Part shown: piece by piece, positions 45,182 through 56,953 of the stretch
How positions within the stretch are numbered: position 1 is the stretch's first letter
Layout: every line of letters begins with the position of its first letter
Origin: Lacticaseibacillus hulanensis
Lineage (GTDB): Bacteria; Bacillota; Bacilli; Lactobacillales; Lactobacillaceae
Length of the DNA: 64,000 nucleotides
Reading direction: 5' to 3'
NCBI RefSeq assembly: GCF_004010095.1
Contig: NZ_RRYD01000002.1
Coordinates: 1 to 64,000 of the forward strand
The notes under the pieces: generated by a model
Database searches by the model: none
What the model was told of the DNA's origin: nothing
What the model saw: the letters and a program-made list of their open reading frames with translations, nothing else
Made by a program: the position numbers and the translations under genes

Positions 45182-45403
45182 TTAGTGCTTGTGCAAGTGG
45201 TAAGCCGACAACAGGTACGTAACGGCTTCCTCTTCACTCTTAAAGAGCTGGGGATCTGCGTTGCCTGATAGGTATGCCGCGAACTTTGCGTCAGCAGGTT
45301 CGATTGAACCGATTTCGCTTTCGCCATCCATTAGCACTGAGACGGTCTTGCCCGCACGCTGGATGCTGTCCATCGTGATGTTGATGTTCTTCTCTTTAGC
45401 CAT
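45182..45403 (-). CDS. DUF2969 family protein
   Basis: A 73-residue soluble protein (MAKEKNINITMDSIQRAGK, DGESEIGSIEPADAKF, EEEAVTYLLSAYHLHKH) of the DUF2969 family found next to rodA and mreB in lactobacilli. No function known. ATG at 45403 follows AAAGGAAC. Followed by a terminator. Confidence 0.85.
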   Translation of the reverse strand: MAKEKNINITMDSIQRAGKTVSVLMDGESEIGSIEPADAKFAAYLSGNADPQLFKSEEEAVTYLLSAYHLHKH

Positions 45404-45465
45404 GTCGTTCCTTTCTACCCGCCGCGCCTGCTTTAACCGCTGCGGTCGCAAAATTTACTCTCCGC

Positions 45466-45705
45466 TTAAACGCGGTTTCGTTTCAAACTAAATTGGTCTG
45501 GTACCGGATCACTGCCGCCAGTGACGAACGGGTTGCACCGCAAGATGCGCGCAATCCCCATCAAGCTACCCCGGATGGCACCGAAGCGGCTGACTGCTTC
45601 CAGCGAGTACTGACTGCAAGTTGGCTGGTAGCGGCACGTTGGCGGGAACGCGGGCGAAATGACCCGCTGATAGAACCGGATGAGGGCCATTACAACTGTT
45701 TTCAC
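45466..45705 (-). CDS. yidD: Membrane protein insertion efficiency factor YidD
   Basis: A 79-residue protein with the family motif [18 protein letters not shown] and the later [20 protein letters not shown]. YidD helps insertion of membrane proteins by the YidC pathway. The four conserved cysteines are partly seen (C24, C30, C57). Nine bases separate it from the EpuA-like gene upstream on the same strand. Confidence 0.94.
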   Translation of the reverse strand: MKTVVMALIRFYQRVISPAFPPTCRYQPTCSQYSLEAVSRFGAIRGSLMGIARILRCNPFVTGGSDPVPDQFSLKRNRV

Positions 45706-45714
45706 TGCAATCGC

Positions 45715-45879
45715 CTACTTCAAGAAATCAATGATGTGGCCCCAGGTGCTGGGCACGAAAACGGCAAAGGGGTTCCCCCCACCGATTGCGTAACCAATCA
45801 TCGAACCCACAATCATTAAGATAATCCCGATACCAAGAATTAATAATGCCCGCCGGATAACCCGGGAAAATGCATCCAT
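45715..45879 (-). CDS. EpuA-like small membrane protein (often labelled RNA polymerase beta subunit)
   Basis: A 54-residue protein, MDAFSRVIRRALLILGIGII at the start, one membrane helix and a C-terminal GGGNPFAVFVPSTWGHIIDF. The end matches the EpuA family (PF11772), often called RNA polymerase subunit in annotation by mistake. AAGGAGGC lies before the ATG at 45879. It lies between mreB and yidD on the same strand, probably in one operon. Confidence 0.85.
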   Translation of the reverse strand: MDAFSRVIRRALLILGIGIILMIVGSMIGYAIGGGNPFAVFVPSTWGHIIDFLK

Positions 45880-45988
45880 GGGGTGCCTCCTTGTGAATTG
45901 GCCGGTGTTCGGTCAAGATGACGCCAAAATTACTCGCGCCGCATGCAAAGTGCGCGTGCTGCCATTGCAACACGCGCACCCCGAATGA

Positions 45989-46978
45989 TTAGTACTGCTT
46001 GTGGTGCGCGATGTTGTCGAGCAAGACACCAGTCCCAAGTGCGACGGCGTCCAGCGGGTCTTCGGCGAGCAGCACTGGCACGTGCAGTTCGTCAGCAAAC
46101 AGCTTGGCGATGCCCTTCAGCAGGGCCCCACCACCAGTGAGCATAACCCCACGGTCAATGATGTCCGCAGACAATTCAGGTGGCGTCTTCTCCAGAACTT
46201 CCTTGGCTGCCGCAATCACGGAGCTCATGACGTCATGGAGTGCTTCCTGAACTTCCAACGCGGTAACTTCAACTTCGCGTGGCAGACCGGTCGCAATGTC
46301 GCGGCCGCGAACTTCCATGGACACAGATTTGTCGGCTTCGTATACCGCGCCAATCTGAATCTTCAGTTGTTCGGCTGTGTGTTCACCAATGAGCAGCTTG
46401 TGCTTAGCCTTGACGTAGCTCACAATGGCTGCGTCCATCTTATCCCCAGCAAGACGCAGGGACTGGCTCGTCACGATTTCGCCCATCGACAATACGGCGA
46501 CGTCAGAGGTCCCACCACCGATATCGATGACCATGTTCCCTTGTGGCTGGAAAATGTCGAGACCCGCACCAACAGCTGCGACTTTGGGCTCGAATTCAAG
46601 GTAGACCTTCCCGCCGCCGGACTTCTCGGCAGCCTGGATAATGGCCTTTTGTTCGATAGACGTGATGTTGGTTGGTGCACAAATGAGAATGTTAGGCTTG
46701 CTCAAAAAGCCCTTAACATTCAGCTTGTTGATGAAGTATTCAAGCATCGCTTCCGTGATATCAAAGTCGGCAATAACGCCGTCCTTGAGTGGGCGAATGG
46801 ACCGAATGTTCCCCGGCGTCCGTCCCACCATTTTGTATGCTTCGGCACCAACAGCGAGCACTTTGCCCGTCTGGGTATCGATTGCCACAACGGAAGGTTC
46901 ATTCAGAACAATACCCTTGCCCTTCACGTTGATGAGGACGTTTGCGGTCCCCAGGTCGATCCCGATATCTTTTGCCAT
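45989..46978 (-). CDS. mreB: Rod-shape-determining protein MreB/Mbl
   Basis: A 330-residue actin-like ATPase that organises lateral wall synthesis. Phosphate loops IGIDLGTANVLI at the N terminus and MVIDIGGGTSDVAVLS, adenosine motif MLTGGGALLKGI near residue 285, and the ERxKxxxG-type stretch is KAKHKLLIGEHTAE. The paralogue type is closest to Mbl. ATG at 46978 follows GAGGGGA. First of the mreB-EpuA-yidD-DUF2969-rodA block. Confidence 0.93.
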   Translation of the reverse strand: MAKDIGIDLGTANVLINVKGKGIVLNEPSVVAIDTQTGKVLAVGAEAYKMVGRTPGNIRSIRPLKDGVIADFDITEAMLEYFINKLNVKGFLSKPNILICAPTNITSIEQKAIIQAAEKSGGGKVYLEFEPKVAAVGAGLDIFQPQGNMVIDIGGGTSDVAVLSMGEIVTSQSLRLAGDKMDAAIVSYVKAKHKLLIGEHTAEQLKIQIGAVYEADKSVSMEVRGRDIATGLPREVEVTALEVQEALHDVMSSVIAAAKEVLEKTPPELSADIIDRGVMLTGGGALLKGIAKLFADELHVPVLLAEDPLDAVALGTGVLLDNIAHHKQY

Positions 46979-47013
46979 TACCAATGCTCCCCTCGAGTTT
47001 AACTAGACTTTTT

Positions 47014-47044
47014 ATTATACCATACGTTGCCACCATCCGTACAA
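47014..47044 (-). promoter_or_regulatory. mreB promoter
   Basis: Extended -10 TGGTATAAT (47014-47022) with a weak -35 TTGTAC (47039-47044) at 19-bp spacing. Confidence 0.55.
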
Positions 47045-47116
47045 GTGTGGCGCCAGCGCTAGGCCGGAATAATCAATTAATTAACCGCCGTAACTAATGC
47101 GGCGTTGCACGTGCCC

Positions 47117-47353
47117 CTAGCGATACAGGTACGGTAAATTCTTGAAGGCGCCAACGAATGACAGAAAGCAACTCGAGACCAGATACCCAAGACCAATTGC
47201 AATGAATAACATTAAGACTTGCACCTCACGGGTGTGGCCCGGCCGGAATATTTTTTCGAGTCGCAGCGCAATCAGAGTGCGCCAAACCAGCATGATGAAA
47301 AACATGTGTGAAATGATTGTCACCAGTGCCGTAACACCAAACGATTGTGTCAT
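47117..47353 (-). CDS. DUF1146 family small membrane protein (YwzB type)
   Basis: A 78-residue protein with two membrane helices (TALVTIISHMFFIMLVWRTL and MLFIAIGLGYLVSSCFLSFV) joined by a basic loop. Matches DUF1146, usually found between the ATP synthase operon and mreB/murA. Function unknown. ATG at 47353 follows GGAGG. Confidence 0.87.
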   Translation of the reverse strand: MTQSFGVTALVTIISHMFFIMLVWRTLIALRLEKIFRPGHTREVQVLMLFIAIGLGYLVSSCFLSFVGAFKNLPYLYR

Positions 47354-47383
47354 TGCGAAATCCTCCAGGTGCAATCATAGCAA

Positions 47384-47421
47384 AAACCGCCCATCGCTTA
47401 AAGGCGATTTGGCGGTTTTTT
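47384..47421. terminator. Terminator-like hairpin upstream of DUF1146
   Basis: AAAAACCGCC / GGCGGTTTTTT outer stem with an ATCGC-TTAAA-GGCGAT inner stem; T-runs in both directions. Confidence 0.75.
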
Positions 47422-47723
47422 GTATGCTTATGCGTATTTTTAGAAATAAACCCTGAGCAACCATCTTTATATGCGCTAAACGCCATACCCTAGTTCCTTA
47501 ATCTCGGCGGCCTTGAACTCGCTCGGACCCCCGGCTTCGCTCCCGGAATACTCTTGCACCCCAAATTTTGAGCGGGAGGTCGACGTTGCCGCGGACCGGT
47601 AACTAGTCTTGCTGTACACCAAGTGCCCGCCAGCAGGGGCACCGTCACGGCGAGGTAGCTCGTTGACTGCAGTCCGGCGCATTTCCCCGCATCCTGTGTA
47701 AAGCACGATAGCAGACCCACGAT

Positions 47724-47895
47724 GTAGTCGAGCTCCGTGGGGCAGAAGGTTCCGCTCAACCCGCTCCGCAAACCGATGGCAAAAGCCGCCATCAATTCGC
47801 GAAGCACGCTGCCACTTGTACTCATCGGTTTACCGATGTTAGTACAATGGGCAGCGCCAGTGATGCTCACCTTCTAAACGCCCCACTCCGCTCTG
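47724..47895. repeat. Diverged single copy of repeat family R
   Basis: Begins TAGTCGAGCTCCGTGG and ends CCCCACTCCGCTCTG. Outer arms GTGGGGCAGAAGGT and ACCTTCTAAACGCCCCAC pair; the inner hairpin is GATGGC-AAAAGCC-GCCATC, the counterpart of the array's hairpin. It lies in the roughly 640-bp gap between atpC and the DUF1146 gene, where I see no protein-coding gene. Confidence 0.72.
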
Positions 47896-47957
47896 TTCGC
47901 ATTGAAGCTGCCCACGACCGCAGCCGCTGCCCGCCGCTCCGTCAGTTCCCGGGGCAC

Positions 47958-47989
47958 ACAAAAACCGGCCCCCAACGGAGACCGGTTCT
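47958..47989 (-). terminator. Terminator of the ATP synthase operon
   Basis: AAAACCGGCCCCC and GGAGACCGGTT pair just after the atpC stop codon, with TTTTTGTG on the minus strand. Confidence 0.82.
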
Positions 47990-47997
47990 GCATATTA

Positions 47998-48429
47998 CTA
48001 TTTTGAGCTCTTAACGTTAATCCGGTTAAGCGCACGTTGCAATGCAACCTGTGCCCGCCGCAAATCGTTTTTGTTCTGCTCTTGCTTGGCAGTTTCAATT
48101 CTGCGCTCGGCACGCTCACGCGCAGCCTGTGCACGCGTGAGGTCAATGTCCCGCGCGCGTTCAGCAGAATCGGCTACGATGGAAGCCGTGTTGTGGGCGA
48201 CTTCCATGAAGCCACCGTTCACCGCAATCCGGTCTTCGTGACCAGGGTTATCAAGGCGTTGAACGCGAACTTCACCAATCTGCAGGGGGGCCACGATTGG
48301 CTCGTGGTTAGCCATAATGCCGAGATCACCGTCTACCGAACGGACAACCACCATTTTTGCGTGGTGATCATACACAATGCCATCCGGAGTGACGATATTC
48401 ACCGTCAGAACTTGCTGCTCGTCGGCCAT
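47998..48429 (-). CDS. atpC: ATP synthase F1, epsilon subunit
   Basis: A 143-residue central-stalk subunit: N-terminal beta barrel (LTVNIVTPDGIVYDHHAKMVVV) and C-terminal pair of helices with many Arg and Gln residues. It regulates ATP hydrolysis. Last gene of the operon, 15 bp after atpD. Confidence 0.97.
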   Translation of the reverse strand: MADEQQVLTVNIVTPDGIVYDHHAKMVVVRSVDGDLGIMANHEPIVAPLQIGEVRVQRLDNPGHEDRIAVNGGFMEVAHNTASIVADSAERARDIDLTRAQAARERAERRIETAKQEQNKNDLRRAQVALQRALNRINVKSSK

Positions 48430-48444
48430 GCCTATCCCCTCCTA

Positions 48445-49950
<1,506 letters not shown>

Positions 49951-50004
49951 TTAATCTAGCTTATTTGCAAAGCTTCTCCTGACCGAATCCTGGACTGCAG
50001 AGGT

Positions 50005-50928
50005 TTATTCAACCGCTGCGGCACCAGAAACGATTTCGGTCAGTTCAGTCGTGATTTGTGCCTGACGGGCCCGGTTGTAACGGGTCGACAGATCACCAAT
50101 CAGGTTGTCGGCGTTATCGGTTGCACTCTTCATGGCAGTCATGGAGGCAGCGTGTTCCGCCGTCTTCGCGTCCATGATGGCACCGAAAATCAGACTCTCC
50201 GCGTACTGTGGCAGAACCGCATCGAGGACAGAGTCCAAGTCGGGTTCAGTCAAGTAGGAAACCGGTGTGTCCTCAACTTCAGCCGGGTCAAGGTCGTTAA
50301 TTGGCAGCATTTTTTCAACACGGAAAACGGAGGTCAGTGAGTTCACGTGGTGGTTGTAGCACACGTAAAGCTCATCGAACACTTCATTGTCGTACATCGA
50401 AACGGCTGTCTTAACAATCTCACGGACTTCGTTGAACGTTGGCACATCAGAAATGCCCCGGAATTCGTAGGCAACATCCACGCCCCGTGCCTTGAAGAAG
50501 TCAGCACCGACCCCACCAACAGCAAGAACGCTGGATGGGTGTTCGTCGCTAGCAAGGACGTCAAGCATTGGCTTGAGGGCGTTGCTGTTGTAACTGCCGA
50601 CCAGGCCCCGGTCACTCGTCATGACCAGGTAACCAACCTTCTTGACTGGCCGCTCTTGGAGAAGGTCAGCAACCACGACGCGCTTGTCGTCCTGGTCGTT
50701 GTCGTCTTCACCCTTGAGCCGCTTTTCGGCCGCCATACTCAGCAACTGGCTCTGGGCCAGGTGGGTAACGGTGGTGCGAATCTTGTCAGCGTAAATCTGA
50801 TATGCACTGGACTTCTTCTCCACTTGGGACAGCTTCGCCCCGGAGACCATCTGCATGGCCGCCGTGATTTGGCGGGTCTTCTTCGTCGACGCAATGCGCC
50901 GCTTGATGTCAATTAAAGAATCAGCCAT
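50005..50928 (-). CDS. atpG: ATP synthase F1, gamma subunit
   Basis: Rotor shaft, 307 residues. N-terminal helix SLIDIKRRIASTKKTRQITAAMQMVSGAKL and C-terminal helix ATDNADNLIGDLSTRYNRARQAQITTELTEIV form the coiled coil. ATG 12 bp after the atpA stop codon. Confidence 0.98.
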   Translation of the reverse strand: MADSLIDIKRRIASTKKTRQITAAMQMVSGAKLSQVEKKSSAYQIYADKIRTTVTHLAQSQLLSMAAEKRLKGEDDNDQDDKRVVVADLLQERPVKKVGYLVMTSDRGLVGSYNSNALKPMLDVLASDEHPSSVLAVGGVGADFFKARGVDVAYEFRGISDVPTFNEVREIVKTAVSMYDNEVFDELYVCYNHHVNSLTSVFRVEKMLPINDLDPAEVEDTPVSYLTEPDLDSVLDAVLPQYAESLIFGAIMDAKTAEHAASMTAMKSATDNADNLIGDLSTRYNRARQAQITTELTEIVSGAAAVE

Positions 50929-50940
50929 GTGCCTGCCCCC

Positions 50941-52476
<1,536 letters not shown>

Positions 52477-52481
52477 CTAAT

Positions 52482-53027
52482 CTAATGTGCCAGCAATGCC
52501 GCGCGGATTTGGTCGATGCGGTGTGATACCGTCCCGTCAATCACGCGGTTTGCTGCCTCTACCCGCACACCACCGATAACACTCGCGTCAACCACTTGTG
52601 TCAGGTGTGCTGTTTTTGCTGACAGCTTAGCCGCAACTGCGGCGCTGAGCTGCTTTTCCTGCTGCTCCGTCAGCGGCAAGGCAGTCGTCACGGTCCCGAA
52701 GATCATGCCGGCTGCTGCACTTGCCTGCTGGCCAAAATCGTTGATAACTGCTGGCAGGGCCGTAATGCGGCCGTAGTCGAACAGCATCTGGACGAGATTT
52801 TGAACCGTCTGGGAGGCGCCCTTTTTGAGGAGGTCAACCAGATCCTGCTTAACCGCTGGAGTCAGCTCGGGAGCGTCCAAAGCGGCGAGTAGTTGAGGCG
52901 TAGCATCGCAAACAGCTTGGAGCTGCTGTAATTCTTCGTTAATCAGTTCGACCTGATTCGTCTCGCTGGCCAGTGTGTACAAAGCCGCACCGTACCGCGG
53001 GGCAACTACCGCGTTTGTTAGCGCCAT
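52482..53027 (-). CDS. atpH: ATP synthase F1, delta subunit
   Basis: A 181-residue peripheral-stalk protein linking F1 to the b subunit. N-terminal RYGAALYTLASETNQ and C-terminal GGVRVEAANRVIDGTVSHRIDQ are typical. ATG at 53027 begins one base after the atpF stop codon (TAACATG), so the two are coupled. Confidence 0.96.
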   Translation of the reverse strand: MALTNAVVAPRYGAALYTLASETNQVELINEELQQLQAVCDATPQLLAALDAPELTPAVKQDLVDLLKKGASQTVQNLVQMLFDYGRITALPAVINDFGQQASAAAGMIFGTVTTALPLTEQQEKQLSAAVAAKLSAKTAHLTQVVDASVIGGVRVEAANRVIDGTVSHRIDQIRAALLAH

Positions 53028-53028
53028 G

Positions 53029-53538
53029 TTAATCACCTAGCCCCTTGATGTAATCGTCAATGAGGGCCTGCTGGTCGCCTGCGGTCAGTTCCTTGCCAAT
53101 GATTTTGCTTGCAATTGCAACTGACAGGTCGGCAACTTGATCACGTGCGCTATTCAAAGCGTCCTGCTTGGCCTGAGCAATGTCTGCTTCGGCCTTGGTC
53201 TTCAGGTCCGCTGCTTCCGCGTGAGCGTCAGCAACAATCTTCTTGCCCTGCGTTTCACCGTTGGCCTTGGCCGTGTTGATAATCTTCACGGCATCCGCCT
53301 GGGTGTTCTGCAGTTCGCTCTTGCGCTGAGCAAGGAGCTTTTCTGCTTCATCACGGCTCTGATCCGCGTAATCCAGGTCAGAGGTAATCTTGTCTTGGCG
53401 CTTAGCCATCATCTTGGTGACTGGGCCCCAGGCAAACTTACCAACGAGGAGCACCAGAGCGATGAAGGTGACGAGCCCGAAGATTGTGTCCCCATAAGTG
53501 AGGCCTTCAGCAGCGGCACTAATCATTCCGTAATTCAT
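53029..53538 (-). CDS. atpF: ATP synthase Fo, b subunit
   Basis: A 169-residue peripheral stalk. One N-terminal membrane helix (FGLVTFIALVLLVGKFAW), then a long charged coiled coil. ATG follows GGGAGTG. Confidence 0.96.
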   Translation of the reverse strand: MNYGMISAAAEGLTYGDTIFGLVTFIALVLLVGKFAWGPVTKMMAKRQDKITSDLDYADQSRDEAEKLLAQRKSELQNTQADAVKIINTAKANGETQGKKIVADAHAEAADLKTKAEADIAQAKQDALNSARDQVADLSVAIASKIIGKELTAGDQQALIDDYIKGLGD

Positions 53539-53589
53539 CTATGCCACTCCCTTCTTATCTGAAAAATCCGTAACCCTGAGTCACGTAAA

Positions 53590-53805
<216 letters not shown>

Positions 53806-53881
53806 TCAATTTCCTCCTAAAATGTGAGTGCGGCATGCACCGTCGGGATTTGCCCGTTGGCCCGCACTCGATTACAAACTA

Positions 53882-54589
53882 TTATTCTGAGACAACTTGG
53901 TGAGACGTGTACACCGTTGAGAGTATTACAAAGATGTAAGCTTGAATACTGCCAATGAAAACTGAGAATCCCATCCAGACCATTTCAAAGACAAACCCGA
54001 CTGGGAAGCTCAAAATCGGTACAACGCCAGATAACGCCATGTTGCGGATCAGCGTTATGAGAATTTCACCAGCGAAGATGTTACCGTACAGACGCAGAGA
54101 GAGCGTCATGAAGTTGGTAAATTCTTCAAGTAAGTTCATTGGGTTCAGGTAACGCTTGGCGTAACCAGCAAACCCCTTGTTCTCGACACCCCAGTAGTGG
54201 GCTAAGAACAAAACAGTAGACGCAAGCGTCATGGTGATTAATGGACTAGCTGTTGGCGAGTGGAACCATGATACTCCGTTAATATTCACATCAATGAAAA
54301 GACCTAATTGGTTCATAACAAAGATAAACAGGAACATGGTAAACGCGAAAAGCTGGAAGAAACCACCTTGCTTGCCCGGCATTTCGCCATTAACAAGACC
54401 GTTCGTGAAGTCAATGACCCATTCAAGCAGGTTCTGCTTCCCGTCCGGACGCAGCTTTGGCTTGCGGGACAGGTAGAAGACAACCGCAAACACGATGATT
54501 GCAGAAACTAACATCGGAATGTCATTGGCTAAGTTAAACCGTACCGGCCCTACTACTAGGTAGGGATACTTATCGTTCACAGAATTCAC
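53882..54589 (-). CDS. atpB: ATP synthase Fo, a subunit
   Basis: A 235-residue membrane subunit with the proton half-channels. The essential Arg166 lies in MTLSLRLYGNIFAGE; the last helix has GSIQAYIFVILSTVYTSH. GGAGGTG precedes the ATG. First gene of the eight-gene operon; no atpI is seen upstream. Confidence 0.97.
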   Translation of the reverse strand: MNSVNDKYPYLVVGPVRFNLANDIPMLVSAIIVFAVVFYLSRKPKLRPDGKQNLLEWVIDFTNGLVNGEMPGKQGGFFQLFAFTMFLFIFVMNQLGLFIDVNINGVSWFHSPTASPLITMTLASTVLFLAHYWGVENKGFAGYAKRYLNPMNLLEEFTNFMTLSLRLYGNIFAGEILITLIRNMALSGVVPILSFPVGFVFEMVWMGFSVFIGSIQAYIFVILSTVYTSHQVVSE

Positions 54590-54948
54590 CTCCTTACGAA
54601 AACTTGTTGCCCAGAGAGATCCTTATCATCTGAGTGGGACAAAACTTTCTAAATACGGATTTTGTAGAGTCCCCACAAAATACACTGATAACTCTACCAC
54701 CTTAACCCCAAAAAGACAAAGGAAAAAGCGCGGCGCCAAGGCGATTTCGCGCATCCGCCTTGTAAGCGGCGCCTATCCCCGTAGATTAAGGTTAACAACG
54801 GTTTCCACCCGCAAATGTGCAAAAATAATTCCGACACATTGTCATAAATGTGGTGTTAAGTCGAAAAAATATTTTTGGTCGTGCCCCCTTTTCAGTTATG
54901 TTTTCATAAAGTTTCGCGGCAAATGGTTGTTGCCTGCGCCGCGCTGCT
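54590..54948. other. Regulatory region upstream of the ATP synthase operon
   Basis: About 360 bp between upp and atpB (same strand), where the ATP synthase promoter must lie; I could not choose among weak AT-rich boxes. A GC-rich hairpin at 54731-54774 (GGCGCC AAGGCG / CGCCTT GGCGCC arms) lacks a T-run. No gene seen. Confidence 0.5.
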
Positions 54949-54949
54949 G

Positions 54950-54985
54950 CAAAAAAAGTCCCTGCCGTTTGTGGCAAAGACTTTC
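54950..54985 (-). terminator. upp terminator
   Basis: AAAGTCCCTGCC / GGCAAAGACTTT after the upp stop codon, with seven T on the minus strand. Confidence 0.85.
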
Positions 54986-54993
54986 TAGGTGGA

Positions 54994-55623
54994 TTATTTG
55001 GTTCCGAACAACCGGTCACCGGCATCACCGAGACCTGGGAAGATGTAGCCACTTTCGGTCAGGTGGTCATCGAGGGCTGCGGCGTAGATGTCCACGTCAG
55101 GGTGTGCTTCTTGCACAGCCTTAACGCCTTCTGGAGCGGCAACCAGAACAACGAGGCGCATGGACTTAGCCCCGCGCTTCTTGAGGGCATCGATTGCCAT
55201 GATTGCGGACCCACCGGTAGCAAGCATTGGGTCAACGATGATGAGGTCACGCTGATCGATGTCGGTTGGCATCTTCACGAAGTATTCGTGTGGCTTCAAG
55301 GTCTTCTCGTCGCGGTACATTCCAATGTGACCAACCTTGGCCGCTGGAATCAGTTCGAGCACCCCGTCAACCATGCCGAGGCCGGCACGCAGGATTGGAA
55401 TAACTGCGAGTTTCTTGCCGGCGAGCTGCTTTTGTACGCTGTGGCCCATTGGCGTCTCGACTTCAACGTCCTCTAGAGGTAAATCACGGGTAATTTCATA
55501 TACCATCAATTCAGCAATTTCGTTAGCAACCTCACGGAATTCCTTGGTCCCAACATTCTTGTCACGAATAATCGTTAATTTGTGTTGAATCAGCGGGTGG
55601 TTCAAAACGGTAAATTTACCCAT
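54994..55623 (-). CDS. upp: Uracil phosphoribosyltransferase
   Basis: Makes UMP from uracil and PRPP in pyrimidine salvage. 209 residues; PRPP-binding loop [16 protein letters not shown] near residue 130, and the uracil-binding C-terminal [21 protein letters not shown] follows GGAGAG. A TATAAT lies about 55 bp upstream. Confidence 0.97.
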   Translation of the reverse strand: MGKFTVLNHPLIQHKLTIIRDKNVGTKEFREVANEIAELMVYEITRDLPLEDVEVETPMGHSVQKQLAGKKLAVIPILRAGLGMVDGVLELIPAAKVGHIGMYRDEKTLKPHEYFVKMPTDIDQRDLIIVDPMLATGGSAIMAIDALKKRGAKSMRLVVLVAAPEGVKAVQEAHPDVDIYAAALDDHLTESGYIFPGLGDAGDRLFGTK

Positions 55624-55795
55624 GTTAAATATCTCTCCTATCTATCGTGCGTGCCACGCACACGCCCTTGAACATTATAGGGTAATGGGTGCGAAAAATC
55701 AGCAATGACCCCCGATTTTTTTCAACCTTTACCAGATATCTTGGTTTAACGTTAACCCCGCGTGAGAGTTTTGCTGCTTCCTACCATTAATTAAA

Positions 55796-55850
55796 CACAA
55801 AGGCGGGTGCAAACTGGCAGAATCTGCCGGAGTGCACCCGCCTTTGTGCG
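55796..55850. terminator. Long hairpin between upp and ywlC-type gene
   Basis: CACAAAGGCGGGTGCA / TGCACCCGCCTTTGTG with an inner CTGGCAG / CTGCCGG stem. Strong structure, no clear T-run. Confidence 0.65.
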
Positions 55851-55901
55851 GTGAGTTAATTTGATGCCGTCCTTATTTCAGAAGTAGTGCACTCCGCTCT
55901 C

Positions 55902-56909
55902 TTAGTCTGCGAAGTGTTCTCCCCCAGCCGCCTTACCCAGCCGGTTCATGTACGCCGCGCCGAAGCCGGAATCATCAAAGCCCTGCGCCAGGACAACCTG
56001 CACGTCGGGGTGAAGGTCGAAGTAGCGCAGGCCCGCAAAGAGGTCACGGGTGGCGCTGGTCAAATCTTGGCCCAGCGAGTACTGCGGCAAACCCGCCGCG
56101 TAGTCCGCCAGCACCTGATCTGTGGCCAGGACGCCAAAGTCGTAACCCTTCGCCTTGGCCCACGCAATGGCCGCCGGAAACTGGCTCAACTCATCCACGA
56201 TAATCACCTGTGCATCCGGAGCGTAGTGCTTGTACTTCATCCCCGGAGCCTTGGGTGTTTCCTTGGCGCCGACCTTGTGCTTGTCGGTGGCAACCTGGCC
56301 GATAATTGGTTCAAGCATTTCCTCGTCGACAGCACCGGGACGCAAAATTGCCGGCACGTCGCTGGACATGTCGATGACGGTGGATTCCACGCCGACCCGG
56401 CAAGGCCCATCGTCGAGAATCCCAGCGATGCGCCCGTCCATGTCGTGCAGCACATGCTGCGCGGTGGTTGGACTTGGCTTGCCGGACAGGTTCGCGGATG
56501 GCCCCACGATTGGCGTGCCCGCCGCGCGAATCAGTTCCCGGGTGGCGTCGTTGTCAGGTTCGCGAAAGGCCGCCGTCTTGAGGCCGCCGGTGACGTTCAT
56601 GCTCAGTGCGCCCGGAATGATTGGTAGGATGATGGTCAACGGTCCCGGCCAGAACTTGTCCATCAGCTTCTTGGCTTCGGGTGTGACCGTGGCAAACTTG
56701 CTGACGGTCTCCGGGTCCGCCACCGTGACAATCAGCGGGTTATCCGAGGGGCGACCCTTAGCAACGTACACCTTTTTGACCGCATCAACGTTGGTCGCAT
56801 CCGCACCGAGACCATACACGGTTTCGGTCGGGAAGGAAACCAGCTCACCCTGTTTGATTAACTCGGCCGCATTATTCACGGTCGCACGCGTAAATATCGT
56901 GGTTTTCAT
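55902..56909 (-). CDS. ywlC: L-threonylcarbamoyladenylate synthase (Sua5/YwlC)
   Basis: Makes threonylcarbamoyl-AMP for the t6A modification of tRNAs that read ANN codons. Starting at ATG 56909 gives 335 residues, the long Sua5 form with the YrdC catalytic domain (PTETVYGLGADA, KGRPSDNPLIV, GPSANLSGKPSPT) and the C-terminal Sua5 domain (SPGMKYKHYAPD-like APGMKYKHYAPD). It follows prmC and prfA on the same strand, the usual Firmicutes order. Confidence 0.94.
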   Translation of the reverse strand: MKTTIFTRATVNNAAELIKQGELVSFPTETVYGLGADATNVDAVKKVYVAKGRPSDNPLIVTVADPETVSKFATVTPEAKKLMDKFWPGPLTIILPIIPGALSMNVTGGLKTAAFREPDNDATRELIRAAGTPIVGPSANLSGKPSPTTAQHVLHDMDGRIAGILDDGPCRVGVESTVIDMSSDVPAILRPGAVDEEMLEPIIGQVATDKHKVGAKETPKAPGMKYKHYAPDAQVIIVDELSQFPAAIAWAKAKGYDFGVLATDQVLADYAAGLPQYSLGQDLTSATRDLFAGLRYFDLHPDVQVVLAQGFDDSGFGAAYMNRLGKAAGGEHFAD

Positions 56910-56953
56910 TTTTGAATTCACACTTCCATTTGAACTTGGCATCACAGTGCAGC

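Noticed and set aside
45945-45985. Another member of repeat family R upstream of the EpuA-like gene
   Set aside because: It contains AAAGTGCGCG and a GCGCGTG/CACGCGC hairpin, but lacks the CTCCGCC ends and the stem-loop arrangement; probably an intergenic hairpin after mreB.
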